Assembly (NCBI GenBank): GCA_016213205.1
Contig: JACRAZ010000054.1
Location: forward strand, 1-45,753
Source of the DNA: Burkholderiales bacterium
Lineage (GTDB): Bacteria; Pseudomonadota; Gammaproteobacteria; Burkholderiales; Burkholderiaceae_C
Direction of reading: 5' to 3'
Length of the DNA: 45,753 nucleotides
Made by a program: the position numbers and the translations under genes. The notes under the pieces are model-generated. The model ran no database searches. It was given only the letters and a program-made list of their open reading frames with translations, and was not told where the DNA came from. Below are positions 25,108-33,670 of this stretch, piece after piece (position 1 is the first letter of the stretch; each line of letters opens with the position of its first letter).

Positions 25108-27123
25108 TCAGCGGGCCGGGGCGTCGGCCCTGCGGCGCGCGCCGTCGTGGCGGGCGAGCCAGTCGAAGAACTCGCGGTACCAGAGCTGGCTGTTGCGCGG
25201 CTTGAGCACCCAGTGGTTCTCGTCCGGGAACCACAGCAGCCGTGCATCGACGCCCAGCGCCTTGAGCGTGTTGTAGTAGGCCAGGCCCTGCGTGTCGGGC
25301 ACGCGGTAGTCCTGCGCGCCGTGCACCACCAGCGTGGGGGTGCGCATGCCCTTGGCGTGGGCGTGCGGGCTCTGGGCCTGGATGCGGGCCATGTCCTCCC
25401 AGTACCAGGCGCCCAGCTCCTTGGCATGCCAGGACCAGGCGTCGTCGGCGAACATCGCGGTCCAGTCGAAGCAGCCGGCATGGCAGACGTAGGCCGCATA
25501 GCGCCCCGCCGGCACATGCGCGTTCATCCACGCCACCATGAAGCCGCCGTAGCTGCCCCCGGTGGCGAACAGGCGCTTGCGGTCGATGTAGCGCTTCTTC
25601 AGCAGCGCATCGGTGGTGGCCTCGATGTCCTGCAGCTCGAGCTCGCCCCAGCGGTGGGTGATGCTGTCGAGGAAGGCGTGGCCGAAGCTCGACGAGCCGT
25701 GGTAGTTGACCGAGGCCACCACATAGCCCTGCGCGGCGAACACGGCCGTGTTCCAGCGGTAGTGCCAGGTGTCGCCGGCGGCGGTGTGCGGGCCGCCGTG
25801 GATCACGTGCAGCAGCGGGTACTTCTTCTTCGCATCGAAGCCCGGCGGGTGGTGCAGCCACACCTGCACCCGGTCGCCGAGCGCACCTGGCACCCACAGC
25901 TCCTCGGGGCGCCGGATGTCCAGCGTGGCCATCAGCGCATCGTTGAAGCGCTCGATGCGGCGCGCCGGCTGGCCCGGCAGGTGGGCATGGGCGCGTGCCG
26001 GGTGGTCGGCCGCATCGGCCACGCTCACCAGCGTGCCGGCCGCCTTGTCGAAGGCCTGCAACCAGCCGCCACGCACCACGATCTCGGGCCGCCGGTCCGG
26101 CAGGTCGAAGCGCCACAGGTGTCGCCGCGCCTGCTGCTCGGTGGCGAACAGCAGGGCCTGGCCGTCCTCCTCCCACAGCAGCGGGGCATGCACCGTGTGG
26201 TCCCACTCGGCGCTGACGATCTCGTGGCCATGGCCGCGCTCCCACACCGCGAGCTGGGTGGGCAGCGTGTGCTTGCGGCCCTGGTGGCTGGCGAGGAAGG
26301 CGATGCGCGAGCCATCGGGGCTGTAACGCGGGGCGGAGAAGTCCCACTCGGCATCCTGGACGATGGTGGCGATGCGCCCGCTGCGCAGGTCGACCTCGGC
26401 CAGTGCATAGCGCCCGTCGATGCGCTTGTCGGGCGCCGGGTCGTGGGAAAACACGACGCGGCGGCCGTCGGGCGCGATGTCGAAGCAGTGGGCGTCGGGC
26501 TCGCCGCGGAACAGCTCGTAAGGCGTGCCCTCGAACAGGTCGCGCACCTTGCCGGTGGCGATGTCCATCACGTGCAGGTGCGGCACGCGGCCCATCGGCA
26601 CGAAGTGGTCCCAGAAGCGATAGAGCGATTCGCTGGTGGCGTAGCCGCTTTCCTTGCGCTCCTTGTGGGCCTTCAGGGCCTTGGCCTGCGCCTTGGCGCC
26701 TTTGAGGCCGGGCCAGACCCAGGAGATGAACACGATGCGCCGGCCGTCCGGGCACCACTTGAAGGTGTCGACGCCGGTGGCCACCTCGCCGGCGCGCTGG
26801 GCCTCGCCGCCATCGGGCGGGATCACGTAGAACTGCGCCTCTTCGTCCTTGCGGCCGTCCTGCTCGCGGCGGGCGATGAAGCCGATGCGGTCGCCGTGCG
26901 GCGAGAAGCGCGGCTGGCCGTCCTTGTCGCCGCAGTGGGTCAGCCGGCGCGGCGCGCCGCCCAGCGTGGACAGCAGCCACAGCGCGCTGGCGGCCTTGTT
27001 GTCGGCCATCGAGGGGCGGGTCACCGCGACGACGGCCTGCGCACCATCGGGCGAGAGGCTCGGCGCGCCCAGCCGCTCCAGGCGCCACAGGTGATCAACG
27101 GTGATCGGCTTCTTGCGGGCCAT
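25108..27123 (-). CDS. S9-family prolyl oligopeptidase-type serine peptidase
   Basis: A 671-residue peptidase. The N-terminal part (about 1-400) is a WD40/TolB-like beta-propeller with repeats such as PSLSPDGAQAVVAV, PRFSPHGDRIGFIA and PRYSPDGSRIAFLA. The C-terminal alpha/beta-hydrolase carries the nucleophile in GGSYGGFM, the Asp in HGAQDYRVP and the His in DENHWV, with VIHGGPH forming the oxyanion region. No signal peptide is seen, so it is predicted cytoplasmic. Family members cleave short peptides, often acylaminoacyl- or dipeptidyl-type; the exact specificity is not readable. The acetyltransferase gene at 27148 lies 24 bp upstream on the same strand. Confidence 0.9.
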   Translation of the reverse strand: MARKKPITVDHLWRLERLGAPSLSPDGAQAVVAVTRPSMADNKAASALWLLSTLGGAPRRLTHCGDKDGQPRFSPHGDRIGFIARREQDGRKDEEAQFYVIPPDGGEAQRAGEVATGVDTFKWCPDGRRIVFISWVWPGLKGAKAQAKALKAHKERKESGYATSESLYRFWDHFVPMGRVPHLHVMDIATGKVRDLFEGTPYELFRGEPDAHCFDIAPDGRRVVFSHDPAPDKRIDGRYALAEVDLRSGRIATIVQDAEWDFSAPRYSPDGSRIAFLASHQGRKHTLPTQLAVWERGHGHEIVSAEWDHTVHAPLLWEEDGQALLFATEQQARRHLWRFDLPDRRPEIVVRGGWLQAFDKAAGTLVSVADAADHPARAHAHLPGQPARRIERFNDALMATLDIRRPEELWVPGALGDRVQVWLHHPPGFDAKKKYPLLHVIHGGPHTAAGDTWHYRWNTAVFAAQGYVVASVNYHGSSSFGHAFLDSITHRWGELELQDIEATTDALLKKRYIDRKRLFATGGSYGGFMVAWMNAHVPAGRYAAYVCHAGCFDWTAMFADDAWSWHAKELGAWYWEDMARIQAQSPHAHAKGMRTPTLVVHGAQDYRVPDTQGLAYYNTLKALGVDARLLWFPDENHWVLKPRNSQLWYREFFDWLARHDGARRRADAPAR

Positions 27124-27147
27124 GGCGGCGCTGGTGCTGGCGGCGTG

Positions 27148-27750
27148 CTATCGCGGCCGGCTGAGCTGGAAGTCCAGGTGCGCGCGCACCGTGGGCCATT
27201 CGTCCGCGGTGATGCTGTAGACCGCGGTGTCGCGCAGGGTGCCGTTGGTCGCACGCTGGTGGTTGCGCAGGATGCCGTCGAGCTGCGCGCCCAGCCGCTC
27301 GATCGCGCGCCGGCTCTGGTGGTTGAAGCGGTGGGTGCGGAACTCCGCCGCGATGCACTGCAGCTGCTCGAAGGCATGCGCCAGCAGCAGGCGCTTGCAT
27401 TGCGTGTTCAGCGGCGTGCGCTGTGCGCTGGCCCGGTACCAGGTGGAGCCGATCTCGACACGCTGGTGCACGGTGTCGATGTTCATGTAGGTGCTCATGC
27501 CGGCAATGCGGCCGGCGGCATCGAACACCGTGAAGGGCAGCATCGTGCCGGCGGCCTGCAGCCTGAGCCGGCGCTGGATCTCGGCGCCCATGCGCTCGGG
27601 CGACGGGATCGCGGTGTACCAGAGCTGCCAGAGATTGCCGTCGCGCACCGCCTCGACGAGGCCGGCCTCGTGTTCCGGCGCCAGGGGTTCCAGGCGGGCA
27701 TGTTCGCCGGCCAGCGTGACGGGATCAACAATGCGGGGCAGGCTGCTCAT
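27148..27750 (-). CDS. RimJ/RimL-type GNAT N-acetyltransferase
   Basis: A 200-residue GNAT acyltransferase that transfers an acetyl group from acetyl-CoA to an amine, probably a small molecule or protein N-terminus. The RimJ/RimL pattern is visible: VTLAGEHARLEPLAPEHEAGL at the start, GMSTYMNIDTVHQRVEIGSTWY in the middle, and RRAIERLGAQLDGILRNHQR near the end, which is the 'S/R..AIEKLGF..EG..R' region. The canonical acetyl-CoA loop (QxxGxG/A) is degenerate, as is common in this branch. It sits between the S9 peptidase gene and a small membrane protein gene on the same strand. Confidence 0.85.
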   Translation of the reverse strand: MSSLPRIVDPVTLAGEHARLEPLAPEHEAGLVEAVRDGNLWQLWYTAIPSPERMGAEIQRRLRLQAAGTMLPFTVFDAAGRIAGMSTYMNIDTVHQRVEIGSTWYRASAQRTPLNTQCKRLLLAHAFEQLQCIAAEFRTHRFNHQSRRAIERLGAQLDGILRNHQRATNGTLRDTAVYSITADEWPTVRAHLDFQLSRPR

Positions 27751-27771
27751 CGGGTGGGGGGGGTCACAGGT

Positions 27772-28008
27772 TCAATCACGGGTCGCGCGGCGCCGGGCCC
27801 GCCAGCGCAGCGAGGCCCATTTGCCCAGGCCCAGGCCGGCCAGCACGAAGACCAGGCTGATCAGGGCGCGGCCGTCCCAGCCGGCGCTGGCGAGGAAATC
27901 GAAGCCGAAGGCCTTGCCGAGCTGCCAGCCGCCGAGTGCGCCGAACACGAATCCGGCGGCATCGACCAGGCCCTCGGCCAGTGCTTCGCGCGGCGTGGGG
28001 GTGCTCAT
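27772..28008 (-). CDS. Small membrane protein, 78 aa
   Basis: An unrecognised small protein with a hydrophobic segment at residues about 17-30 (DAAGFVFGALGGWQLGK) and a stronger transmembrane helix at about 48-62 (ALISLVFVLAGLGLGKW), ending in a basic tail (RWRARRRATRD). The positive-inside pattern suggests a cytoplasmic C-terminus. It starts 17 bp after the moxR stop and is followed by the acetyltransferase gene after 21 bp, so it is probably co-transcribed. Its codon use matches the neighbours. The two glycine-rich segments could also be a membrane hairpin. Confidence 0.65.
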   Translation of the reverse strand: MSTPTPREALAEGLVDAAGFVFGALGGWQLGKAFGFDFLASAGWDGRALISLVFVLAGLGLGKWASLRWRARRRATRD

Positions 28009-28024
28009 CGGGCAGGCCGACCGC

Positions 28025-28867
<843 letters not shown>

Positions 28868-28899
28868 GGGGAAGATCAAGCGGTGGACGGGTGCGGGGC

Positions 28900-28922
28900 A
28901 GTATAAGTGCGCCCCCTATAAT
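28900..28922. promoter_or_regulatory. Back-to-back -10 elements for moxR and cytochrome c4
   Basis: On the minus strand TATACT (28900-28905) lies 33 bases before the moxR ATG. On the plus strand a perfect TATAAT (28917-28922) lies 68 bases before the cytochrome c4 start. The -35 regions are poor on both strands and overlap the opposite promoter, so the two transcription units probably compete for polymerase. Confidence 0.5.
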
Positions 28923-28989
28923 CCGCGGCTGCCCCGTGGGGGCGCGCTTCCTGCTGCGCCCAAGCCAACGAACACCACCCCACCGCGAC

Positions 28990-29673
28990 ATGATGAAAAA
29001 AGCCCTTCTCACCCTGATCGCCCTTGCCGGCGCCTGCACCTTCACCCAGGCCCAGGACGCCAAGGCCGGAGACGCCAAGGCGGGTGCGGGCAAGGCCGCC
29101 ATGTGCATCGGCTGCCACGGGATCATCGGCTACCAGGCCACCTTCCCCGAGGTCTACAAGGTGCCCAAGATCGCAGGCCAGGGCGCGAAGTACATCGTGG
29201 CCTCGCTGCAGGCCTACCAGAAGGGCGACCGCAAGCACCCGACCATGCGAGGCATCTCCGCCTCGCTGACCGAGCAGGACATGGCCGACCTGGCCGCCTT
29301 CTACGAACAGCAGGGCCAGGGCGGCGCCGCCGCCCCCGAGCAACTGGCCAAGCCCGTGCCCGATGCCCTGAAGGACCGCCTGGCCGCCTGCACCGCCTGC
29401 CATGGCGCCAACTTCAGCAAGCCGATCGATCCCGCCTACCCGCGCCTGGCCGGCCAGCATGCCGACTACCTGTACGCCGCCCTGCGGTCCTACGAGACCG
29501 ACGGCAACCCGCATGTGGGCCGCAGCAACGCGGTGATGCGCAGCCAGGTGATCCAGGAAGCCGACGGCAAGAAGAAGCCCACCTTCCAGAACGCCGAGCT
29601 CAAGCAGGTGGCGGCCTACCTGGCCTCGCTGCCCGGCGATCTGAAGACGGTGCCGCAAGCCCGCATGCGCTGA
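28990..29673 (+). CDS. Cytochrome c4 (dihaem c-type cytochrome)
   Basis: A 227-residue periplasmic electron carrier with a signal peptide ([20 protein letters not shown], residues 3-22). Two haem-binding motifs, CIGCH and CTACH, lie in two homologous halves. Likely axial Met ligands are in HPTMRGIS and NAVMRSQ. Cytochromes c4 typically pass electrons from the bc1 complex to terminal oxidases. The start is a double ATG (28990/28993), with no clear Shine-Dalgarno. A strong intrinsic terminator follows at 29713-29740, so it is probably monocistronic. Confidence 0.92.
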   Translation: MMKKALLTLIALAGACTFTQAQDAKAGDAKAGAGKAAMCIGCHGIIGYQATFPEVYKVPKIAGQGAKYIVASLQAYQKGDRKHPTMRGISASLTEQDMADLAAFYEQQGQGGAAAPEQLAKPVPDALKDRLAACTACHGANFSKPIDPAYPRLAGQHADYLYAALRSYETDGNPHVGRSNAVMRSQVIQEADGKKKPTFQNAELKQVAAYLASLPGDLKTVPQARMR

Positions 29674-29712
29674 GGCCTGGGCCGCCGGGAGCGGCTCGCC
29701 ACGGTGAACCCG

Positions 29713-29740
29713 GCCGCTGCCACCCGCAGCGGCTTTTTTT
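29713..29740 (+). terminator. Intrinsic terminator after cytochrome c4
   Basis: GCCGCTGC and GCAGCGGC form a perfect 8-bp stem around the loop CACCC, followed by seven T residues (29734-29740). This is the clearest Rho-independent terminator in the window. Confidence 0.92.
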
Positions 29741-29807
29741 CGCGCTCGCCCGGGGTGCCGGCTCAAGCGCCCCCCGGGGGTCGCCGATAAGGTGCAGACA
29801 GAGCACC

Positions 29808-31082
29808 ATGGCCGAACGCAGTCCCCCCCAACTCAAGAAGATCCCGGTCAGCCAGTTGCGGGTGGGCATGCACCTGCATGCACTGGAAGGCGCCTGGCTC
29901 GATCACCCGTTCTGGCGCACCAAGTTCGTCATCGACGACCCGGCCACGATCCGCCAGCTGCAGGGCAGCAAGGTGCGTGAATGCTGGATCGACGCCGGCC
30001 GCGGCCTGGACGTCGCGCCGCCGGATGCACCGCCCACGACGATCCGCCTGCCGGTGCCGCCGCGGCCGCAGCGCCCGCAGCCCGGCCCCCCGGCGGCCGC
30101 GGCGCCGCCCCCGCCAGCGGGGCAGTCGCTGCAGGACGAACTGCAGCAGGCCGCCGACGTGTGCAAGCGCTCACGCGAGGCCGTGACCTCGATGTTCAAC
30201 GAGGCCCGGCTGGGCAAGGCGCTGGACACCGAACATTGCCTGCCGCTGGTGGACGAGATCACCAGCTCGGTGTTCCGCAACCCGGGCGCGCTGGTGAGCC
30301 TGGCGCGGCTGAAGACGCAGGACGACTACACCTATATGCACTCGGTGGCGGTGTGCGCGCTGATGGTGTCGCTGGCGCGCCAGCTCGGGCTGGACGCCGA
30401 GGGCTGCCGCCAGGCCGGCATGGCCGGCCTGCTGCACGACCTGGGCAAGGCTGCGATGCCGCTGGAGATCCTGCAGAAGCCGGACAAGCTCACCGACGCC
30501 GAGTTCACCGTGATCCGCACCCACCCCGAGCGCGGCTACGAGATGCTGCAGGAAGCCAAGGGCGCCAGCGAGATGGCGATGGAGGTCTGCCTGCACCACC
30601 ACGAGCGCCCGGATGGCCGCGGCTACCCGCACGGCCTGTCCGGCGAGCGGCTGACCCAGTTCGCCCGCATGGGCGCGGTGTGCGATGTGTACGACGCGAT
30701 CACCTCCAACCGGCCCTACAAGAACGGCTGGGACCCGGCCGAATCCATTGCCCGCATGGCCTCGTGGAAGGGGCAGTTCGACGAGGTGATCTTCCGCGCC
30801 TTCGTCAAGAGCCTGGGCATCTACCCGGTGGGCTCGCTGGTGCGGCTGGAGTCTGGCAAGCTGGCGGTGGTGGTCGACCAGAACCCGCAGGCGCTGACCT
30901 CGCCGGTGGTGAAGGCCTTCTTTTCGACCAAGTCGTCGATGCCGATCACGACCCAGATCATCGACCTGGCCAAGCCCGGCACGAACGACCGCATCCTCGA
31001 GCGCGAGCCGCCCGATCGCTGGAACTTCCCGCAGCTCGACGCGCTGTGGGCGGGTGAGCGGGCCGCGCGGCGCGCGCGCTGA
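29808..31082 (+). CDS. DUF3391/HD-GYP c-di-GMP phosphodiesterase, copy 1
   Basis: A 424-residue cytoplasmic protein. The N-terminal DUF3391 domain (about 9-70: [17 protein letters not shown]) is followed by a Pro/Ala-rich linker (about 75-110) and the HD-GYP domain. The catalytic HD pair is H210-D211 in LLHDLGK, and the GYP motif is at 272-274 in [13 protein letters not shown], so hydrolysis of c-di-GMP to pGpG or GMP is expected. The ATG at 29808 precedes [13 protein letters not shown] and matches the start of copy 2. A close paralogue begins 68 bp downstream. There is no receiver or membrane sensor, so the input is unknown. Confidence 0.92.
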   Translation: MAERSPPQLKKIPVSQLRVGMHLHALEGAWLDHPFWRTKFVIDDPATIRQLQGSKVRECWIDAGRGLDVAPPDAPPTTIRLPVPPRPQRPQPGPPAAAAPPPPAGQSLQDELQQAADVCKRSREAVTSMFNEARLGKALDTEHCLPLVDEITSSVFRNPGALVSLARLKTQDDYTYMHSVAVCALMVSLARQLGLDAEGCRQAGMAGLLHDLGKAAMPLEILQKPDKLTDAEFTVIRTHPERGYEMLQEAKGASEMAMEVCLHHHERPDGRGYPHGLSGERLTQFARMGAVCDVYDAITSNRPYKNGWDPAESIARMASWKGQFDEVIFRAFVKSLGIYPVGSLVRLESGKLAVVVDQNPQALTSPVVKAFFSTKSSMPITTQIIDLAKPGTNDRILEREPPDRWNFPQLDALWAGERAARRAR

Positions 31083-31150
31083 GGCGGCAGGCCGGGCACA
31101 CACCACAGGGCAGGAACGGCGCAACGTACGCCAGCGGGCCAAGACGGTTC

Positions 31151-32416
31151 ATGGACAAGCAAGCGAACACGCTCAAGAAGATCCCGGTGACGCAGTTGCA
31201 GCTGGGCATGCACCTGCACGCGCTCGAAGGCGCCTGGCTGGACCACCCGTTCTGGCGCACCCGCTTCACGATCGACGACGCGGCCACGATCCGGCAGCTG
31301 CAATCGAGCCCGGTGCGCGAGTGCTGGATCGACGTGCGGCTGGGGCTGGACCTGCCCGCGCCTGCCGTGCCGTCCACCGATGCGGCCGCTGAGGCGGCAC
31401 CCACGGCACCGGCCGTGGCCGCGCCCGCCGCCGTGGCGGCAGCGCCGGCGCCCGAGCCCGCCACCTCGATGGCCGAGGAGATGCAGCGTGCCGCCGAGCT
31501 CTGCCGCCGCTCGCGCGAAGCCGTGGTGTCGATGTTCAACGAGGTGCGCCTGGGCAAGGCGCTGGACACCGAGGCCTGCCTGCCGCTGGTGGAGGACATC
31601 CGCCGCTCGGTGTTCCGCAATGCCAGCGCGCTGGTGAGCCTGGCCCGGCTGAAGACGCAGGACGACTACTCCTACATGCACTCGGTGGCCGTCTGCGCGC
31701 TGATGGTGGCGCTGTCGCGCCAGCTCGGCCATGACGAGGCACAGTGCCGCGATGCCGGCATGGCCGGCCTGCTGCACGATCTTGGCAAGGCGGCCATGCC
31801 GCCGGAGGTGCTGCTGAAGCCGGGCAAGCTCACCGAGGCCGAGTACGAGGTGATGAAGTCGCACCCGCTGCGCGGCCACGAGATGCTGCTGCGCACGCCG
31901 GATGTGTCGCCGGTGGCGCTGGACGTGTGCCTGCACCACCACGAGCGCATGGACGGCCTGGGCTACCCGCACGGCCTGGCCGGCGAGCAGATCACGCTGC
32001 ACGCGCGCATGGGCGCGGTGTGCGACGTGTACGACGCGATCACCTCGAACCGGCCCTACAAGCAGGGCTGGGACCCGGCCGAATCCATCGCCCGCATGGC
32101 GGGCTGGAAGGGCCAGTTCGACGCGGGGGTGTTCCGCGCCTTCGTCAGCGGCCTGGGCATCTACCCGGTGGGCTCGCTGGTGCGGCTGGAATCGGGCCGC
32201 CTGGCGGTGGTGGCCGAGCTGAACCCGCAGTCGCTGACCTCGCCGGTGGTGACCGCGTTCTTCTCCACCAAGTCCTCGCTGCCCATCACGCCGCAGCGCA
32301 TCGACCTGGCCAAGCCCGGTGTCACCGACCGCATCGTCGGCCGCGAGCCCGTCGAGCGCTGGAACTTTCCCTGGCTCGACGAGCTGTGGAGCGGCCAGCG
32401 GGCGGTTTACTACTGA
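31151..32416 (+). CDS. DUF3391/HD-GYP c-di-GMP phosphodiesterase, copy 2
   Basis: A 421-residue paralogue of the preceding gene with the same layout: DUF3391 ([19 protein letters not shown]), an Ala-rich linker and HD-GYP. The catalytic HD is H209-D210 and GYP is 271-273 ([13 protein letters not shown]). Long stretches match copy 1 in protein and DNA, notably the segment from [17 protein letters not shown] to the C-terminus ([10 protein letters not shown] versus [10 protein letters not shown]). The linker is the most diverged part. This indicates a local tandem duplication with both copies kept active. Its stop overlaps the stop of ribH on the other strand by 7 bp. Confidence 0.92.
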   Translation: MDKQANTLKKIPVTQLQLGMHLHALEGAWLDHPFWRTRFTIDDAATIRQLQSSPVRECWIDVRLGLDLPAPAVPSTDAAAEAAPTAPAVAAPAAVAAAPAPEPATSMAEEMQRAAELCRRSREAVVSMFNEVRLGKALDTEACLPLVEDIRRSVFRNASALVSLARLKTQDDYSYMHSVAVCALMVALSRQLGHDEAQCRDAGMAGLLHDLGKAAMPPEVLLKPGKLTEAEYEVMKSHPLRGHEMLLRTPDVSPVALDVCLHHHERMDGLGYPHGLAGEQITLHARMGAVCDVYDAITSNRPYKQGWDPAESIARMAGWKGQFDAGVFRAFVSGLGIYPVGSLVRLESGRLAVVAELNPQSLTSPVVTAFFSTKSSLPITPQRIDLAKPGVTDRIVGREPVERWNFPWLDELWSGQRAVYY

Positions 32417-32934
32417 AGGCTGCCGCCGCGCGCCAGCGCGCGCAGACCGGACACCGTCTCGACGCAGGCCCGCGCCACCTCCTGGCCCTTCTTGACGAAG
32501 TGCTCGCCAAAGAAGCGCAGGTGGTCTTCGTGTTCATGGAAGTCGCGTGGCGTCAGCACGGCCGACAGCACCGGCACGCCGGTCTGCAACTGCACCTGCA
32601 TCAGCCCGTCGATCACCGCCGAGGCCACGAACTCGTGGCGGTAGATGCCGCCGTTGACCACCAGGCCGCAGGCCACGATGGCGTCGAAGCGGCCGCTGCG
32701 CGCGAGCTGCAAGGCGTGCAGCGGGATCTCGAAGGCGCCGGGCACCTCGATCAGCGTCACCTGCGGGGCGGTGGGCCATCGTCGCTCAAGTTCGGCGAGC
32801 AGCGACTGGCGGGCGCGGTCGACGATGTCGCGGTGCCAGGCCGACGAGACCACGGCCACGCGCAGCGCGCTGCCCGGCGCGGTTTCGGCCGCCGCCAGGC
32901 GGGAAGGGGAGTCATGCAGGGAGGTCTGATTCAT
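32410..32934 (-). CDS. ribH: 6,7-dimethyl-8-ribityllumazine synthase, type 2 (RibH2-like)
   Basis: A 174-residue enzyme condensing 5-amino-6-ribitylamino-uracil with 3,4-dihydroxy-2-butanone 4-phosphate to the riboflavin precursor. Visible motifs are [10 protein letters not shown] (W33 for substrate stacking), VPGAFEIP (64-71), [14 protein letters not shown] (catalytic H100) and [11 protein letters not shown]. The [17 protein letters not shown] region and the FHEHEDH segment resemble the decameric RibH2 type of Brucella and rhizobia, not the usual E. coli-type enzyme. The ATG at 32934 was chosen because the family core starts shortly after it and AAGAGGA precedes it. No other rib gene is adjacent. 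An FMN riboswitch lies upstream, so expression should fall when FMN is high. Confidence 0.92.
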   Translation of the reverse strand: MNQTSLHDSPSRLAAAETAPGSALRVAVVSSAWHRDIVDRARQSLLAELERRWPTAPQVTLIEVPGAFEIPLHALQLARSGRFDAIVACGLVVNGGIYRHEFVASAVIDGLMQVQLQTGVPVLSAVLTPRDFHEHEDHLRFFGEHFVKKGQEVARACVETVSGLRALARGGSLQ

Positions 32935-33030
32935 GGTGTCCTCTTGGAACGAAGTGGATGGCCAGAACCAGGGCGCAGGCGCACGCGCGTGCACGGCCGG
33001 GCGGCACGCCACGGCCAGCACGCGAACACG

Positions 33031-33197
33031 CGTTTCTCTTTCATCCGGACTGTGACCGTCGGCCCTGGCATCGCACCAGGTCTGCTGACCCCGTCCGCGG
33101 CAAGGGCTGCGGTCGGGCGCTCGCGGGCTCCTGCGCCGGGTTCGACGAACCCGGCGCAGATACCGCCGGTGGGGACTTTCACCCCGCCCTGAGAACG
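33031..33197 (-). promoter_or_regulatory. FMN riboswitch (RFN element)
   Basis: On the minus strand the 5' part reads GGGCGGGGTGAAAGTCCCCA then CCGGCGGTA. The 3' part contains GACCTGGTG...CAGGGCCGACGGTCAC and AGTCCGGATGAAAGAGAA. These are the conserved FMN-aptamer segments, closed by the outer P1 helix TTCTC/GAGAA. A variable GC-rich P-arm (GCGCCGGGTTCGTCGAACCCGGCGC) is also visible as a perfect hairpin in pieces. About 97 bases separate the aptamer from the ribH start. No T-run terminator is seen there, so translation control is more likely than early termination. Confidence 0.95.
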
Positions 33198-33273
33198 CTG
33201 CCACCCGGTGAGGGGTGGCGTTTCGATGCTAGCAGCGGGGTGGGCAAGCGGGCTGTCGCACGGGTGCCAGGGA

Positions 33274-33666
33274 TCAGGCCGGGCCAGCCAGATCATCGAG
33301 GATCGGGCAATCGGGCCGCTGGTCGCCATGGCAGCCCTTTGCCAGGTGGGCCAGCGTGCGCTGCATGGCCTGCAGTTCCTCGATGCGGCGCTGCAGGTCG
33401 GCCACGTGGGTCATCGCCACGCGCTTGACCTCGGCACTGGGGCGCCGCTTGTTGCGCCACAGGCCGAGCAGGGTTTCGATCTCCTTGATCGAGAAGCCGA
33501 GGTCACGCGCGCGGCGGATGAAACGCAGCGCGTGCAGGGCGGTCTCGTCGAGTTGCCGGTAGCCCGACTCGGTGCGTGCCAGGCCGCCCAGCAGCCCCAG
33601 CGATTCGTAGTGGCGGATCATCTTCGGCGAGACGCCGGTGGCCTGTGCGGCCTGGCCGATGTTCAT
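33274..33666 (-). CDS. cueR: Copper-responsive MerR-family activator CueR
   Basis: A 130-residue MerR-type regulator. The N-terminal winged helix reads MNIGQAAQATGVSPKMIRHYESLGL; a dimerisation coil follows (about 78-110). Cys112 and Cys120 in CHGDQRPDCP occupy the same positions as the Cu(I) ligands of E. coli CueR, which supports monovalent copper/silver/gold sensing over mercury or zinc. It starts 4 bp after the copA stop, so copA and cueR are one operon with the regulator second. CueR-like boxes lie upstream of copA and copZ. Confidence 0.93.
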   Translation of the reverse strand: MNIGQAAQATGVSPKMIRHYESLGLLGGLARTESGYRQLDETALHALRFIRRARDLGFSIKEIETLLGLWRNKRRPSAEVKRVAMTHVADLQRRIEELQAMQRTLAHLAKGCHGDQRPDCPILDDLAGPA

Positions 33667-33670
33667 GGTC

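Noticed and set aside
33274..33666. MerR-type mercury or zinc regulator
   Set aside because: Cys112 and Cys120 in the CxxxxxxxC arrangement, plus adjacent copA and copZ, fit CueR.
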